A DNA stretch of 64,000 nt, taken from Bradyrhizobium aeschynomenes (lineage in GTDB: Bacteria > Pseudomonadota > Alphaproteobacteria > Rhizobiales > Xanthobacteraceae). Positions 50,916 to 60,833 of this stretch are shown here, piece by piece. Each line of letters starts with the position of its first letter. The stretch's first letter is position 1. The position numbers and the translations under genes are program-made. The stretch covers positions 125,720 to 189,719 of the forward strand of contig NZ_JABFDM010000008.1 of the NCBI RefSeq assembly GCF_013178945.1. The letters run 5' to 3'. Under the pieces are notes generated by a model. That model did no database searches. It was not told the DNA's origin and saw only the letters and a program-made list of their open reading frames with translations.

Positions 50916-52241
50916 CTAGGCCGGGAAGAACCGGTTTTTCGGCCGTGGCAGGCCGAGATTGTCGCGCAAAGTGGGGCCTTCATACTCCGTCCGGAAGATC
51001 CCGCGGCGCTGCAGCTCGGGAATCACCTTGTCGACGAAGTCGTCCAGCCCGGCCGGGAGGAACGGGAACATGATGTTGAAGCCGTCAGAGCCGCGGCTTT
51101 CCAGCCAGTCCTGCATCTGATCGGCGATGGTTTTTGCCGTGCCGACGAAGGCGAGCCCGCCATAGCCGCCGACCCGCTGCGCCAGCTGCCGCACGGTGAG
51201 CTTGTCGCGGGCGGCGACGTCGACCAGGCGCTGGCGGCCGCTCTTGGAGGCGTTGGTCTCGGGGATCTCGGGCAGCGGGCCGTCCGGATCGAAGCCGGAG
51301 GCATCGGTGCCGAGGATGACGGAGAGCGAGGCGATGGCGCTGTCGTAGTGGACCTTGCTGTCGAGCAGAGCGCGCTTCTCCTTGGCCTCCTCGACGCTGT
51401 CGCCGACCACGACGAAGGCGCCGGGCAGGATCTTCAGATGCTCCGGATTGCGGCCGACCTTGTCCATGCGGCCCTTGATGTCGGCGTAGAGCTTCTGTGC
51501 GTCCGCGAGGCTGCCGCCGCCGGTGAACACGGCCTCCGCCGTCTCGGCGGCGAGCTGCTTGCCATCCTCGGAGGCGCCGGCCTGCACGATCACCGGCCAG
51601 CCCTGCACCGGGCGGGCGATGTTGAGCGGGCCGCGGACTTTCAGATATTTGCCCTTGTGGTCGAGCACGTGCATCTTCTGGGGATCGAAGAACAGCCCGC
51701 TCTCGACGTCGCGCACGAAGGCATCGTCGGCGAAGGAATCCCACAGGCCGGTGACGACGTCGTAGAACTCGCGCGCGCGCTTGTAGCGCTCGGCATGCTC
51801 CATGTGATCGTCGAGGCCGAAATTCAGCGCCGCATCGGGGTTCGACGTCGTCACGATATTCCAGCCGGCACGGCCGCCGGAGATGTGGTCGAGCGAGGCG
51901 AAGCGGCGGGCGACGTGATAGGGCTCGTCGAACGTGGTGGAGCCCGTGGCGATCAGGCCGATGTTCTCGGTGACGGCCGACAGCGCAGACAGCAGCGTGA
52001 ACGGCTCGAACGAGGTCACGGTGTGGCTGCGCTTGAGCGCATCGATCGGCATGTTGAGCACGGCGAGATGATCGGCCATGAAGAAGGCGTCGAACTTGCC
52101 CGCCTCGAGCTTGCGGATCAGCTGCTTGAGATGGCCGAAATTGAAATTGGCATCCGGCCAGGCGCCGGGATAGCGCCACGCGCCGGTGTGGATCGAGACC
52201 GGGCGCATGAACGCGCCGAGCTTGAGTTGACGAGGGAGCAT
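50916..52241 (-). CDS. LLM-class flavin-dependent monooxygenase (NtaA/SnaA/DszA type)
   Basis: 441-aa FMNH2-dependent monooxygenase of the bacterial luciferase fold. Seen: LGAFMRPVSIHTGAWRYPGAWPDANFNF, FDAFFMADHLAV, TTFDEPYHVARRFASLDHISGGRAGWNIVTT, and QAGASEDGKQLAAETAEAVF. These mark the NtaA/SnaA/DszA/SoxA subgroup, whose members open nitrilotriacetate, sulfur heterocycles or sulfonates. No flavin reductase gene is adjacent. The ATG at 52241 matches the family N-terminus. Confidence 0.92.
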   Translation of the reverse strand: MLPRQLKLGAFMRPVSIHTGAWRYPGAWPDANFNFGHLKQLIRKLEAGKFDAFFMADHLAVLNMPIDALKRSHTVTSFEPFTLLSALSAVTENIGLIATGSTTFDEPYHVARRFASLDHISGGRAGWNIVTTSNPDAALNFGLDDHMEHAERYKRAREFYDVVTGLWDSFADDAFVRDVESGLFFDPQKMHVLDHKGKYLKVRGPLNIARPVQGWPVIVQAGASEDGKQLAAETAEAVFTGGGSLADAQKLYADIKGRMDKVGRNPEHLKILPGAFVVVGDSVEEAKEKRALLDSKVHYDSAIASLSVILGTDASGFDPDGPLPEIPETNASKSGRQRLVDVAARDKLTVRQLAQRVGGYGGLAFVGTAKTIADQMQDWLESRGSDGFNIMFPFLPAGLDDFVDKVIPELQRRGIFRTEYEGPTLRDNLGLPRPKNRFFPA

Positions 52242-52618
52242 GGGGAGCGTCCGCGGATGGTTGCTGTCTTTGAGGAGATAGGAACCTCGTGACCGCATGT
52301 CAGCAACTCGCCGCAGAACACGATTTCGTTTTTCATCTCGCGCGTAGCCTGCGCATGCCAATGTTGGCCGACCAGCCAATCAAAATAACGCTGTCGTCCC
52401 GGCGAACGCCGGGATCCATACCCCCAGGGAGGAGTTCGAGGCCGGCTGGTCATTGGCATTGGTGCCCATCACGTCCGCCGCGGGATATGGGTCCCGGATC
52501 GGCGCCGCGTCGCGCGACGCGCGTCACGGCTTGTCCGGGACGACACTTCTTGTGGGGCAGGACCTCCATCTCAACTCAAGGCACGCGGCGATCAGAAGCC
52601 TTTGCGCGGCCGCTCAGC
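52242..52618. other. Intergenic region with an inverted repeat, 377 bases
   Basis: No gene is supported. It contains the GTCGTCCCGG repeat described separately and otherwise nothing I recognise. Confidence 0.5.
52393..52554. repeat. Imperfect palindrome of the GTCCCGG type
   Basis: GTCGTCCCGGCGAACGCCGGGATCCATA (52393-52420) and a matching inverted right half (52486-52554: TATGGGTCCCGGATC...TTGTCCGGGACGAC), with an unrelated centre. This is a typical dispersed Bradyrhizobium intergenic repeat (from memory). Confidence 0.75.
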
Positions 52619-53956
52619 CTAATTCCCCCGTGCGCGTTCGTCGAACGCCGAGAGTACGGCGAGCGTCATGGCCGTGACGCCGGTCTCGATGGTCGGCTTC
52701 GGCACCGGCGCGAATTGCGGGGAGTGGTTCGGCGGCAGCGGCGGGCCGCTGCCGTTGCGGGCGGCGGCGACGCGCTCGGGTTCGTAGACCCCGATGCCGA
52801 AGAACATGGAGGGCACGCCGGCCGCCACGAACTCGGAATAGTCCTCGCTGGTGGTGGTCGGCGGAACCAGCATCAGCTTGTCGCCGAAGGCCGCCCGCAG
52901 CACCTTCTCGCCCGTCGCGACGACAGCTGAATCGTTCATGACGCCCTTGGCGCCCTCGGTGATCTCGATCTGCGGCGGCGGCGCATCCGCCATGGTCGCC
53001 ACGGCTTTCGCCGTGCGCTCGATGCCCGCCACGATCCTCGCACGCACCTGCGGCTTGAAAGTTCTGATGGTGCCGACCACGAATGCGTTGTCGGGAATGA
53101 TGTTGCCGGCGGTGCCGCCATGGATCGCGCCGACCGTGACGAGCCCGAACTCGGTCGGATTCTTTTCGCGGCTGATCACGCTCTGCACGTCGACCACGAA
53201 GCGCGCAGCCATCATCACCGGATCGATCGTCTGATGCGGCGCCGCGCCGTGGCCGCCCCGGCCGTGGAAACGAATGAACAGCCCATCCACGTTGGAGGAG
53301 CCGATCCCGACGCGATAGGTCAGCGAGCCGTAGGCGAAGTCGCCATCATGGAGGGCGAAGCCGACATCGGGTTTCGGGAAGCGCGTAAACAGGCCGTCCG
53401 CCAGCATCGCCTTGGCGCCCGCGACGATCTCTTCCGCCGGCTGCGCGATGAACATCAGCGTGCCCTTCCACTTGTCCTTCAGGCCGACCAGCGTCCTGGC
53501 CGTGCCGACCCAGCTCGCCATGTGGGCGTCGTGGCCGCAACTATGCGCGACGAAGGTCTCGCGTCCGTCCCAATTGGCCTTGTCACGGCTCGCATAGGGC
53601 AGGCCGGTCTTCTCCTCCATCGGCAGCGCATCGAGCTCGGTGCGCACCATGATGGTCGGGCCGTGGCCATTGCGGTAGAGCGCGACGAGCCCGGTCTTGC
53701 CGACCTTCTCCGTCACCTCGAAGCCGAGCGCGCGCATCTGCTCCGCGAGCTTTGCCGCGGTCTTCACCTCCTGGAAGGCCAGCTCCGGGTGGGCGTGCAG
53801 GTCCTTGTAGAGCTCGTCGAGGGCGGGGTAGTCGCGTTCGAGCGAGGCGGCGATGGTGCTCTTCAGCGCTGAGACGTCGAGCTCGGCATGCGCCGGCGCG
53901 GAGGCAAGGGCGATCAGTACGGTGGAGGCGAGCAAAAGGCGGCGGGACTGCGTCAT
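52619..53956 (-). CDS. Periplasmic M20-family amidohydrolase
   Basis: 445-aa metal-dependent amidohydrolase. A signal peptide (about 5-24, ending AHA) makes it periplasmic. M20 motifs: LHAHPELAFQE, RTELDALPMEE, VAHSCGHDAHMASWVG (with the catalytic Cys-Gly-His-Asp-His block), PAEEIVAGAKAML, and GRGGHGAAPHQTIDP from the dimerisation domain. It is close to IAA-amino-acid/hippurate hydrolases (AmhX/HipO). Natural substrate unknown; exported members may process acylated amino acids from outside. Confidence 0.92.
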   Translation of the reverse strand: MTQSRRLLLASTVLIALASAPAHAELDVSALKSTIAASLERDYPALDELYKDLHAHPELAFQEVKTAAKLAEQMRALGFEVTEKVGKTGLVALYRNGHGPTIMVRTELDALPMEEKTGLPYASRDKANWDGRETFVAHSCGHDAHMASWVGTARTLVGLKDKWKGTLMFIAQPAEEIVAGAKAMLADGLFTRFPKPDVGFALHDGDFAYGSLTYRVGIGSSNVDGLFIRFHGRGGHGAAPHQTIDPVMMAARFVVDVQSVISREKNPTEFGLVTVGAIHGGTAGNIIPDNAFVVGTIRTFKPQVRARIVAGIERTAKAVATMADAPPPQIEITEGAKGVMNDSAVVATGEKVLRAAFGDKLMLVPPTTTSEDYSEFVAAGVPSMFFGIGVYEPERVAAARNGSGPPLPPNHSPQFAPVPKPTIETGVTAMTLAVLSAFDERARGN

Positions 53957-54000
53957 GGATCGGCTCTCCGATGAACGCAGTCAGTCTAGTCCCGTTCAGC

Positions 54001-54771
54001 TCACCCGCCCAGCACGTCCTTCTGCATCTTGCCGCCGTAGAAGTGGAAGAACGGCACGGGCGCATCGTGACGCAGGGGGCCGGTGGCCAAGCGCTTGTCG
54101 AGCTCGTGGAGCACGTTCTTGGTCATCGGATGCAGGTCGGCGAGCGGTTTGGAGCCGAGCTCGACCCAGACCAGCTCGACCAGCTCGGCATCTGCATGGA
54201 TGACACCGTCGACGCGATGGGTGATGGCGGAGGCGTCGGCGGTGAAGAAGCGGGTGTCGAAGCGCTTGATGCGGCCGGGCGGGGTGATGGCGCGGGCGAT
54301 CAGGAACAGACCGGAGGGATCGGGCAGCAGGCCGGCTTCGGCGAACGGCGCCCAAGGACCTTTAAGCTGACCGTCGAGCTTGGGCGGGGAGCCGTCGACC
54401 TTGCGTCCCAGGCAGAGGCCGGTCTCCTCGCAGGCCTCGCGGATCGCGGCGACGGCCAGCGACTTCGCGCGCGAGGCCGTCGTCTGCGGCTTGCCCTTGA
54501 ACAGATTGGCTTCGAGCTCGGCCGGCATGGGGGCGGCGACGGGAATGCGGTGATCGGTCTTGTCCACGCGGCCGCCGGGGAAGACGAACTTGCCGGGCAT
54601 GAACACGACCTTGTCGTGGCGCTTGCCGACCAGCACCTTCGGCACCGCGCCGCTGCGATCGACCAGGATCAAGGTCGCGGCATCGCGCGGCTTGGTGTAG
54701 GGATGGTGGTCCGCTTCCTTCTCGGCGGGCTTGCCCGCCGGCGCGCTGGTCGCCTGTGTCGTATCGCTCAT
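54001..54771 (-). CDS. Nudix hydrolase, NUDT7/19-like
   Basis: 256 aa. The Nudix motif is present as REACEETGL preceded by FPGGRVD, but about 30 extra residues separate the G and the REUxEE parts, as in the NUDT7/NUDT19 or coenzyme-A-diphosphatase-like branch. A Lys/Ala-rich N-terminus precedes YTKPRDAATLILVD. It is the last gene of a minus-strand run topA-rnr-DUF983-Nudix, 37 bases after DUF983. Substrate unknown. Confidence 0.85.
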   Translation of the reverse strand: MSDTTQATSAPAGKPAEKEADHHPYTKPRDAATLILVDRSGAVPKVLVGKRHDKVVFMPGKFVFPGGRVDKTDHRIPVAAPMPAELEANLFKGKPQTTASRAKSLAVAAIREACEETGLCLGRKVDGSPPKLDGQLKGPWAPFAEAGLLPDPSGLFLIARAITPPGRIKRFDTRFFTADASAITHRVDGVIHADAELVELVWVELGSKPLADLHPMTKNVLHELDKRLATGPLRHDAPVPFFHFYGGKMQKDVLGG

Positions 54772-54808
54772 GTCCTCCCCGCGTTTTCTTATTAGTTGAT
54801 GGAGCCGT

Positions 54809-55264
54809 TTACACCGGCGGAATGCCTTCCACCGGATTGTCGTCGAAGCCGTGCATGCGGAAGGCCCATTGCAGGCCGACGACGGCACCCTTGACGGGCT
54901 GCAGCAGCGCGAGCGACGAGATCAAGGTCACCGGCAGATAGATCGCGAGTTGCAGCGCGACCGGCGGCGCGTAGTTGGTCTCGACCGACAGCACCAGCGG
55001 CACGATGATATGGCCGACGATGACGATCACGAGATAAGCGGGCAGGTCGTCGGCGCGGTGGCCGGAGAAATCCTGGCCGCAGCGATCGCAATTGTCGGCG
55101 ACCTTCAGGAAGGCGCGGAACAGCTTGCCTTCGCCGCAGCGCGGACAGCGGCCGCGGAGGCCGTGCTTCATCGCCGTCCAGACGTCGCGCTTCTCGACGG
55201 CGCCGGCGTCGCGCGTCCAGGTCTGCGGCAAAGTCTGCGGCAATGCGCGGGGCGTTGAACTCAT
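54809..55264 (-). CDS. DUF983 membrane protein
   Basis: 151 aa. A zinc-finger-like N-terminus (GRCPRCGEGKLF, NCDRCGQDF; two CxxC pairs) precedes two or three hydrophobic helices (about 78-98, 102-122). This is the DUF983 architecture of alphaproteobacteria. The ATG at 55264 overlaps the rnr stop (ATGA), implying translational coupling; an ATG three codons upstream is an alternative. Function unknown, but persistent linkage to rnr suggests RNA metabolism. Confidence 0.85.
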   Translation of the reverse strand: MSSTPRALPQTLPQTWTRDAGAVEKRDVWTAMKHGLRGRCPRCGEGKLFRAFLKVADNCDRCGQDFSGHRADDLPAYLVIVIVGHIIVPLVLSVETNYAPPVALQLAIYLPVTLISSLALLQPVKGAVVGLQWAFRMHGFDDNPVEGIPPV

Positions 55265-57636
55265 GGCGTCCATGATCTGCCTTTCTTCGATGTGCCGGGC
55301 TTGCGTTTTGCCCCTGCCTTTTGGCTTTTCTTACGGCTCTTTTCTTTATGTTTTGGACGAGCCTCGGACTTGCTCCGTTTGCTCGCCTTGGCGTTCGTCC
55401 CGACGGTAGTCTTGCGCCTGGGTCCCGCGCCGCGCGGATGCCGCGAGACCAACACGTCGGCCTGGGTCAGCAGCTCGAAGCGCAGCGCACCGGCTACCGG
55501 TTGAGCTTCTACCAGACGCACGTCGACGACGTCACCCAGCCGGTGCATGGCACCGCTGCGCTGGCCGATCAGCGCATGCCTCACCTCGTCATAGTCGAAA
55601 TATTCCGTGCCGAGGGTTCGGATCGGAACCAGGCCGTCGGCGCCGGTGTCGTCGAGCTTGATGAAGAGACCGGCGCGGGTGACGCCGGAGATGCGGCCCT
55701 GGAAGGTGGCGCCGACGCGATCGGCGAGGTGGTGCGCAATCAGCCGGTCGGCGGTCTCTCGCTCGGCCTTCATTGCGCGGCGCTCGGTCACCGAGATCTG
55801 CGCCGCGACTTCCGCCAGATGATCCGGCGTCTCGCTGTCGGGCAGGGCGCCGTCGCCGAGGCCCAGCGCACGCAAGAGGCCTCGATGCACGACGAGGTCG
55901 GCGTAGCGGCGAATGGGAGAAGTGAAGTGCGCGTAGCGGCGCAGGTTCAGGCCGAAATGCCCGTAGTTTTCCGAGGAGTACTCGGCTTGCGCCTGAGAGC
56001 GCAGCACGACCTCGTTGACGAGCTGCTCGTAGTCTTGACCGGCGACCAGCGTGAGCACGCGGTTGAACAGCGACGGCCGCAGCGCGCCCGACTTGGCAAA
56101 GGGCACGTCGAGCGTCTTGAGGAAGTCCTGCAGCGCATGCACCTTCTCGACCGTCGGCTCGTCATGCACGCGGTAGATCAGGGGCAGCGCCTTCTTCTCC
56201 AGCGCTTCCGCCGCGGCGACGTTGGCGAGGATCATGAACTCCTCGATCAGCCTGTGCGCGTCGAGGCGCTCGGGCACGACGACGCGGTCGACGGTGCCGT
56301 CCTTTTTCAAGAGGATCTTGCGCTCGGGAAGGTCGAGGTCGAGCGGATCGCGGGCGTCGCGGCCGCGCTTGGCGACCTCGTAGGCCGCATAGAGCGGCTT
56401 GAGGATCGGTTCGAGCAGCGGACCCGTCACGTCGTCAGGCTTGCCGTCGATGGCGGCCTGCGCCTGTGCGTAGGACAGCTTCGCGGCCGAGCGCATCAGC
56501 ACGCGATGGAACGAATGCGAGCGCTTGCGGCCGTCGGCGCCGATCACCATGCGCACCGCGAGCGCACCGCGCGCTTCGCCCGGCACCAGCGAGCACAGAT
56601 TGTTGGAGATGCGCTCCGGCAGCATCGGCACGACGCGGTCGGGGAAGTACACCGAGTTGCCGCGGATCAGCGCGTCGCGATCGAGCGCTGAACCCGGCCG
56701 CACGTAGTAGGCGACGTCGGCGATCGCGACGTGGAGAATGAAGCCGCCGACATTGTTCGGATCGGGATCCGGCTCGGCATGAACGGCGTCGTCGTGATCC
56801 TTGGCGTCGGGCGGGTCGATCGTGACCAGCGGCAGTTCGCGCCAATCCTCGCGGCCCTTCAGGGTCGCGGGCTGCGCCGCTTCGGCTTCCGCAACGGCAG
56901 CAGCCGAGAAGTCCATCGGGATCTCGTGGGCGTGGATGGCGATCAGGCTGATCGCCTTCTCGGTCGCGACCGAGCCGTAGCGCTCCTTTACCCGTCCGGC
57001 CGGCAGGCCGTAGCCGCGGCCGCGCAAGAGATCGACGCTGATGAGGTCGCCGTCCCTCGCGTCCCTGGTGTCCCCGGGCGCGATCGAGAGTTCGCGTCCC
57101 GCCTGCTTCTTGTCGACCGGGATCAGGCGACCGCCGCCGTTGGGATTGCTTTTGAAGATGCCGAGCACGCGATTGCGCGCCTGGTCGAGCACCTTGAGCA
57201 CGCGGCCGCGATAGGCGACGCCTTCGGCATCCTGGATCGGCTCGACGCGGAGCAGGGCGCGATCACCAACGCCGGCGGTGGCGCCGGGCTTTGCGAGGCG
57301 AGAGGCATAGATGCGGATGCGCGGCGGCTCGGACTGTTCGGCCTCGTCCCATTCGGCGGGCTTGGCGATCAGCTCGCCATCGCTGTCACGGCCGGTGATA
57401 TCGGCCACCAGGGTGGCGGGCAGCGTCGCGGACTCGACGATCGTCTTGCGGCCGCCTTTCTTGACGGTGCCCTCCGCGACGAGCTCGCGCAGCAGCTCCT
57501 TGAGTGCTGCGCGATCGGCGTTCTTCAGGCCGAATTCGCGGGCGATGTCCTTGATGCCGACCTTGCCCGGATTGGCGCGGATGAAGGCGACGATGGCCTC
57601 CCGCGGAGGGAAGCCGATGTCGCGCTTTTTGGTCAT
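55261..57636 (-). CDS. rnr: Ribonuclease R
   Basis: 791-aa processive 3'-5' exoribonuclease of the RNase II family. An N-terminal helix-turn-helix (about 10-70) precedes OB-fold cold-shock domains. The RNB catalytic domain contains LVTIDPPDAKDHDDAVHA (the four-Asp metal site) and YFPDRVVPMLPERISNNLCSL. An S1 domain (TFQGRISGVTRAGLFIKL) and a very basic Lys/Ser/Arg tail of about 60 residues follow. Start ATG at 57636; the frame is open further into topA but without homology. It lies four bases downstream of topA. Confidence 0.96.
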   Translation of the reverse strand: MTKKRDIGFPPREAIVAFIRANPGKVGIKDIAREFGLKNADRAALKELLRELVAEGTVKKGGRKTIVESATLPATLVADITGRDSDGELIAKPAEWDEAEQSEPPRIRIYASRLAKPGATAGVGDRALLRVEPIQDAEGVAYRGRVLKVLDQARNRVLGIFKSNPNGGGRLIPVDKKQAGRELSIAPGDTRDARDGDLISVDLLRGRGYGLPAGRVKERYGSVATEKAISLIAIHAHEIPMDFSAAAVAEAEAAQPATLKGREDWRELPLVTIDPPDAKDHDDAVHAEPDPDPNNVGGFILHVAIADVAYYVRPGSALDRDALIRGNSVYFPDRVVPMLPERISNNLCSLVPGEARGALAVRMVIGADGRKRSHSFHRVLMRSAAKLSYAQAQAAIDGKPDDVTGPLLEPILKPLYAAYEVAKRGRDARDPLDLDLPERKILLKKDGTVDRVVVPERLDAHRLIEEFMILANVAAAEALEKKALPLIYRVHDEPTVEKVHALQDFLKTLDVPFAKSGALRPSLFNRVLTLVAGQDYEQLVNEVVLRSQAQAEYSSENYGHFGLNLRRYAHFTSPIRRYADLVVHRGLLRALGLGDGALPDSETPDHLAEVAAQISVTERRAMKAERETADRLIAHHLADRVGATFQGRISGVTRAGLFIKLDDTGADGLVPIRTLGTEYFDYDEVRHALIGQRSGAMHRLGDVVDVRLVEAQPVAGALRFELLTQADVLVSRHPRGAGPRRKTTVGTNAKASKRSKSEARPKHKEKSRKKSQKAGAKRKPGTSKKGRSWTP

Positions 57637-57640
57637 TTTC

Positions 57641-60388
57641 TCATCCGCGGGCCTTGCCGGCGCTCTTCTTGGGCGTGGCCTTGGTCGCGGGCTTGGCCGA
57701 TGTCTTGGCGGCCTTGGCAACCGGCGCACGCGCCTTGCTGGTGGAGTCTGATTTCGGCTTGGTGGCCGCCTTCTTCGCCACGGCCTTCTTCGCCGGCTTC
57801 GGCGTGTCGTCGTCGCCGCCGGTCTTGGGCTTGGTGGCCGCCTTGGGCTTCGCCGCCTTTTTCGGCGCCTTGGCCTTGCCGCCACCCTTGGCCGCGCGCT
57901 CGTCGAGCAGCGCGATCGCCTCGGCGAGCGTGATGGTGTCCTTCTCCTTGTCGCCCGGGATGGTGGCGTTGACGCCACCCGCGGTGACATAGGCGCCGTA
58001 GCGGCCGGCCTTCACGGCGACCGGTCCGAGCGAGGGATGATCGCCCAGCGCCTTGCCGGGATCGGCACCAAAACGCTTGCTCGGTCCCTTGGCGACCTTT
58101 TCGGCGATCAATGTGACGGCGCGGTTGAGGCCGATGTCGAACACCTCGTCGCCGGCCTCCAAGCTCGCATAGGTCTTGTCGTGCTTCACGAACGGCCCGA
58201 AGCGGCCGAGATTGGCGATGATCGGCAGACCCGTCTCCGGATGAATGCCGACCTCACGCGGTAGCGACAGCAGCTTCAGGGCGTCCTCGAGTTCGAGACT
58301 TGCAGGCGAGGTTCCCTTGGGAATGCCGGCACGCCGCGGCTTTTCGCCCTCGGCGTAATCCTTCTGTTCGCCGAGCTGGATGTAGGGGCCGAAGCGGCCG
58401 GCCTTGACGACCACGTCGAGGCCGGTGTCCGGATCCTGGCCGAGCACGCGATCGGCCGTCGCCTCGCTGTCGGCGGCGAGCGGACGGGTGTAGCGGCATT
58501 CCGGATAGTTCGAGCAGCCGACGAAGGCGCCGAACTTGCCGGCCTTCAGATTGAGCCGCCCGGTGCCGCAGGTCGGGCACTGCCGGACGTCGCCGCCATC
58601 CTCCCGCGGCGGATAGATGTGCGGACCCAACATTTCGTCGAGCGCGTCGAGCACCTGCGCGACGCGCAGGTCCTTGATGTCGTCGACCGCGCCGATGAAC
58701 CCGGTCCAGAAATCCTTCAGCACCTGCTGCCAGGCGATCTCGTTGTTGGAGATGCGGTCGAGCTGCTCCTCCAGGTCCGCCGTGAAATCGTATTCGACAT
58801 AGCGGCGGAAGAAGTTCTCCAGGAATGCGATCACGACGCGGCCCTTGTCCTCGCCATGCAGCCGCTTCTTCTCGAGCTTCACATAGCCGCGGTCCTTCAG
58901 CACCTGGAGGATCGAGGCATAGGTCGAAGGACGGCCGATGCCGAGCTCCTCCATGCGCTTGACCAGCGAGGCCTCGGAGAAGCGCGGCGGCGGCTCGGTG
59001 AAGTGCTGGGTGACGGCGAGATTCTGCCGCTTCAGCGCTTCGTTCGGGCTCATCTGCGGCAGGCGGCGGCCGTCCTCGTCTTCCTCGTCGTCGCGGCCCT
59101 CCTGATACAGCGCGAGAAAACCGTCGAACTTGATCACCTGACCGGTGGCGCGCAGCTCCAAAGTGCGCGCGCCTGCCTTGGCGACGATGTCGACGGTGGT
59201 GCGTTCGAGCTCGGCGGATTCCATCTGGCTCGCGATGGTGCGCGTCCAGATCAGCTCGTAGAGCTTGGCCTGGTCGTCATCGAGCCGCTTGCGCAGCTCG
59301 GCCGGCTTGCGCGACAGGTCAGTGGGGCGGATCGCCTCGTGCGCTTCCTGGGCGTTCTTGGCCTTGGTCTGGTATTGCCGCGGGCTGTCCGGCACGTATT
59401 TGTCGCCGTAGATCTCGCCGATCACCTTGCGCGCCTGGGTGATCGCGGAGCCGTCGATCTGCACGCCGTCGGTTCGCATGTAAGTAATGAGACCGGTGGT
59501 CTCGCCGCCGATGTCGATGCCTTCATAGAGGCGCTGCGCGATGCGCATCGTGTGCGCCGGCGCGAAGCCGAGCTTGCGGCTGGCTTCCTGCTGCAGGGTC
59601 GAGGTGGTGAAGGGCGCCTGCGGATTGCGCCGCGCCGGCTTGGCATCGACGGTCGCAACGGTGTAGCTCGCGGCGTTCAGCGCGTTCTTGAAATCCTCGG
59701 CTTCCGCTCCGGTCCCGATGTCGAGCCGCTGGATTTTCTTGCCATCGGCGCCGACGAGGCGCGCTTCGAACGTGTCGCCGCGCGGCGTCGCCAAGGTGGC
59801 GATCAGCGACCAGTATTCGCGCGGCACGAACTTCTCGATCTCCATCTCGCGATCGCAGACGAGGCGCAGCGCCACGGACTGCACGCGGCCGGCCGAGCGC
59901 GCGCCCGGCAGCTTGCGCCACAGCACGGGAGAGAGCGTGAAGCCGACGAGGTAGTCCAGTGCGCGGCGCGCCATGTAGGCGTCGACCAGCGCACCGTCGA
60001 TCTGGCGCGGGTGCTTCATCGCCTCCGAGACGGCCTGCTTGGTGATGGCGTTGAAGACGACGCGCTCGATCTTCTGATCCTTGAGCGCGCGTTTCTCTTT
60101 CAGGACTTCCAGCACGTGCCAGGAGATCGCCTCACCTTCGCGATCAGGGTCGGTGGCGAGAATCAGACGGTCCGCGCCCTTCAGGGACTTGGCGATGTCA
60201 TTGAGCCGGCCTGCCGCTTTGGGATCGACTTCCCAGATCATCCGAAAATTTTCATCCGGATCGACGGAACCATTCTTGGCGGGGAGGTCGCGGACATGGC
60301 CGAACGAGGCCAGAACCTCGTAGGAGGAGCCCAGATACTTATTGATCGTCTTGGCCTTGGCAGGCGACTCCACGATGACGATGTTCAT
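57641..60388 (-). CDS. topA: DNA topoisomerase I
   Basis: 915-aa type IA topoisomerase. The Toprim domain opens MNIVIVESPAKAKTINKYLG and has LATDPDREGEAISWH. The catalytic Tyr is in GLITYMRTDGV. One canonical zinc-ribbon (CPTCGTGRL...CSNYPECRY) is followed by three degenerate ones (FGPYIQLGE-type). The Lys/Ala/Pro-rich C-terminal tail of about 85 residues is probably a DNA-binding histone H1-like extension. It is followed after four bases by rnr. Confidence 0.97.
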   Translation of the reverse strand: MNIVIVESPAKAKTINKYLGSSYEVLASFGHVRDLPAKNGSVDPDENFRMIWEVDPKAAGRLNDIAKSLKGADRLILATDPDREGEAISWHVLEVLKEKRALKDQKIERVVFNAITKQAVSEAMKHPRQIDGALVDAYMARRALDYLVGFTLSPVLWRKLPGARSAGRVQSVALRLVCDREMEIEKFVPREYWSLIATLATPRGDTFEARLVGADGKKIQRLDIGTGAEAEDFKNALNAASYTVATVDAKPARRNPQAPFTTSTLQQEASRKLGFAPAHTMRIAQRLYEGIDIGGETTGLITYMRTDGVQIDGSAITQARKVIGEIYGDKYVPDSPRQYQTKAKNAQEAHEAIRPTDLSRKPAELRKRLDDDQAKLYELIWTRTIASQMESAELERTTVDIVAKAGARTLELRATGQVIKFDGFLALYQEGRDDEEDEDGRRLPQMSPNEALKRQNLAVTQHFTEPPPRFSEASLVKRMEELGIGRPSTYASILQVLKDRGYVKLEKKRLHGEDKGRVVIAFLENFFRRYVEYDFTADLEEQLDRISNNEIAWQQVLKDFWTGFIGAVDDIKDLRVAQVLDALDEMLGPHIYPPREDGGDVRQCPTCGTGRLNLKAGKFGAFVGCSNYPECRYTRPLAADSEATADRVLGQDPDTGLDVVVKAGRFGPYIQLGEQKDYAEGEKPRRAGIPKGTSPASLELEDALKLLSLPREVGIHPETGLPIIANLGRFGPFVKHDKTYASLEAGDEVFDIGLNRAVTLIAEKVAKGPSKRFGADPGKALGDHPSLGPVAVKAGRYGAYVTAGGVNATIPGDKEKDTITLAEAIALLDERAAKGGGKAKAPKKAAKPKAATKPKTGGDDDTPKPAKKAVAKKAATKPKSDSTSKARAPVAKAAKTSAKPATKATPKKSAGKARG

Positions 60389-60612
60389 GTATTTCCAATG
60401 ACTTAGTGGAAGGATTGAAGCCGGTTTCGCGGGATTCGCGCTCGGGCCGTTGATCCGAACATGGGTGGTGAGGAGGTTCCTGTCAAATCGAGGGGTGTTG
60501 AAAGCCGATTGCGTTGAATCGGCGAAGTACCTATCAGGTTGTAGGGAGCGCTGCAGGAACCATGCGCTTTTTATGATGTTTTTCGTCGGAATCTCGACGT
60601 TGGATAGAGGCG

Positions 60613-60822
60613 TTGGCCAAGGCAGCGGACAAACGCGACCCGGACGTCGAGGCGACGGTAGAGGATGCCGACGCGGCGGCGGCACTGATCGCCGAGGTGA
60701 CGGCCGGCCTCTCGCAGCTGGCGCAGCGCCATAACCTCGACATGCTCGACTACCTGCTGCGGATGGCGAACCTGGAAGCCGAAGAGCATCTCAGGCTTCG
60801 GAGCAAGCACCGGCTCTGCTGA
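60613..60822 (+). CDS. Small helical protein, TTG start
   Basis: 69 aa. Helical: VEATVEDADAAAALIAEVTAGLSQLAQRHNLDMLDYLLRMANLEAEEHLRL. It resembles small conserved hypothetical proteins of Bradyrhizobium with a C-terminal MA.LEAEEH block. The start TTG has no strong Shine-Dalgarno sequence. It is divergent from topA and convergent with the HxlR gene. Function unknown. Confidence 0.55.
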   Translation: MAKAADKRDPDVEATVEDADAAAALIAEVTAGLSQLAQRHNLDMLDYLLRMANLEAEEHLRLRSKHRLC

Positions 60823-60833
60823 CCGGCCCGCGC

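Noticed and set aside
55261..57990. 118-codon upstream extension of rnr
   Set aside because: The extension is the Ser/Arg/Pro-rich shadow of the topA tail; RNase R starts at MTKKRD (57636).
57641..60685. 99-codon upstream extension of topA
   Set aside because: Topoisomerase I begins MNIVIVESPAKAK at 60388; the extension has no homology and runs into the promoter region.
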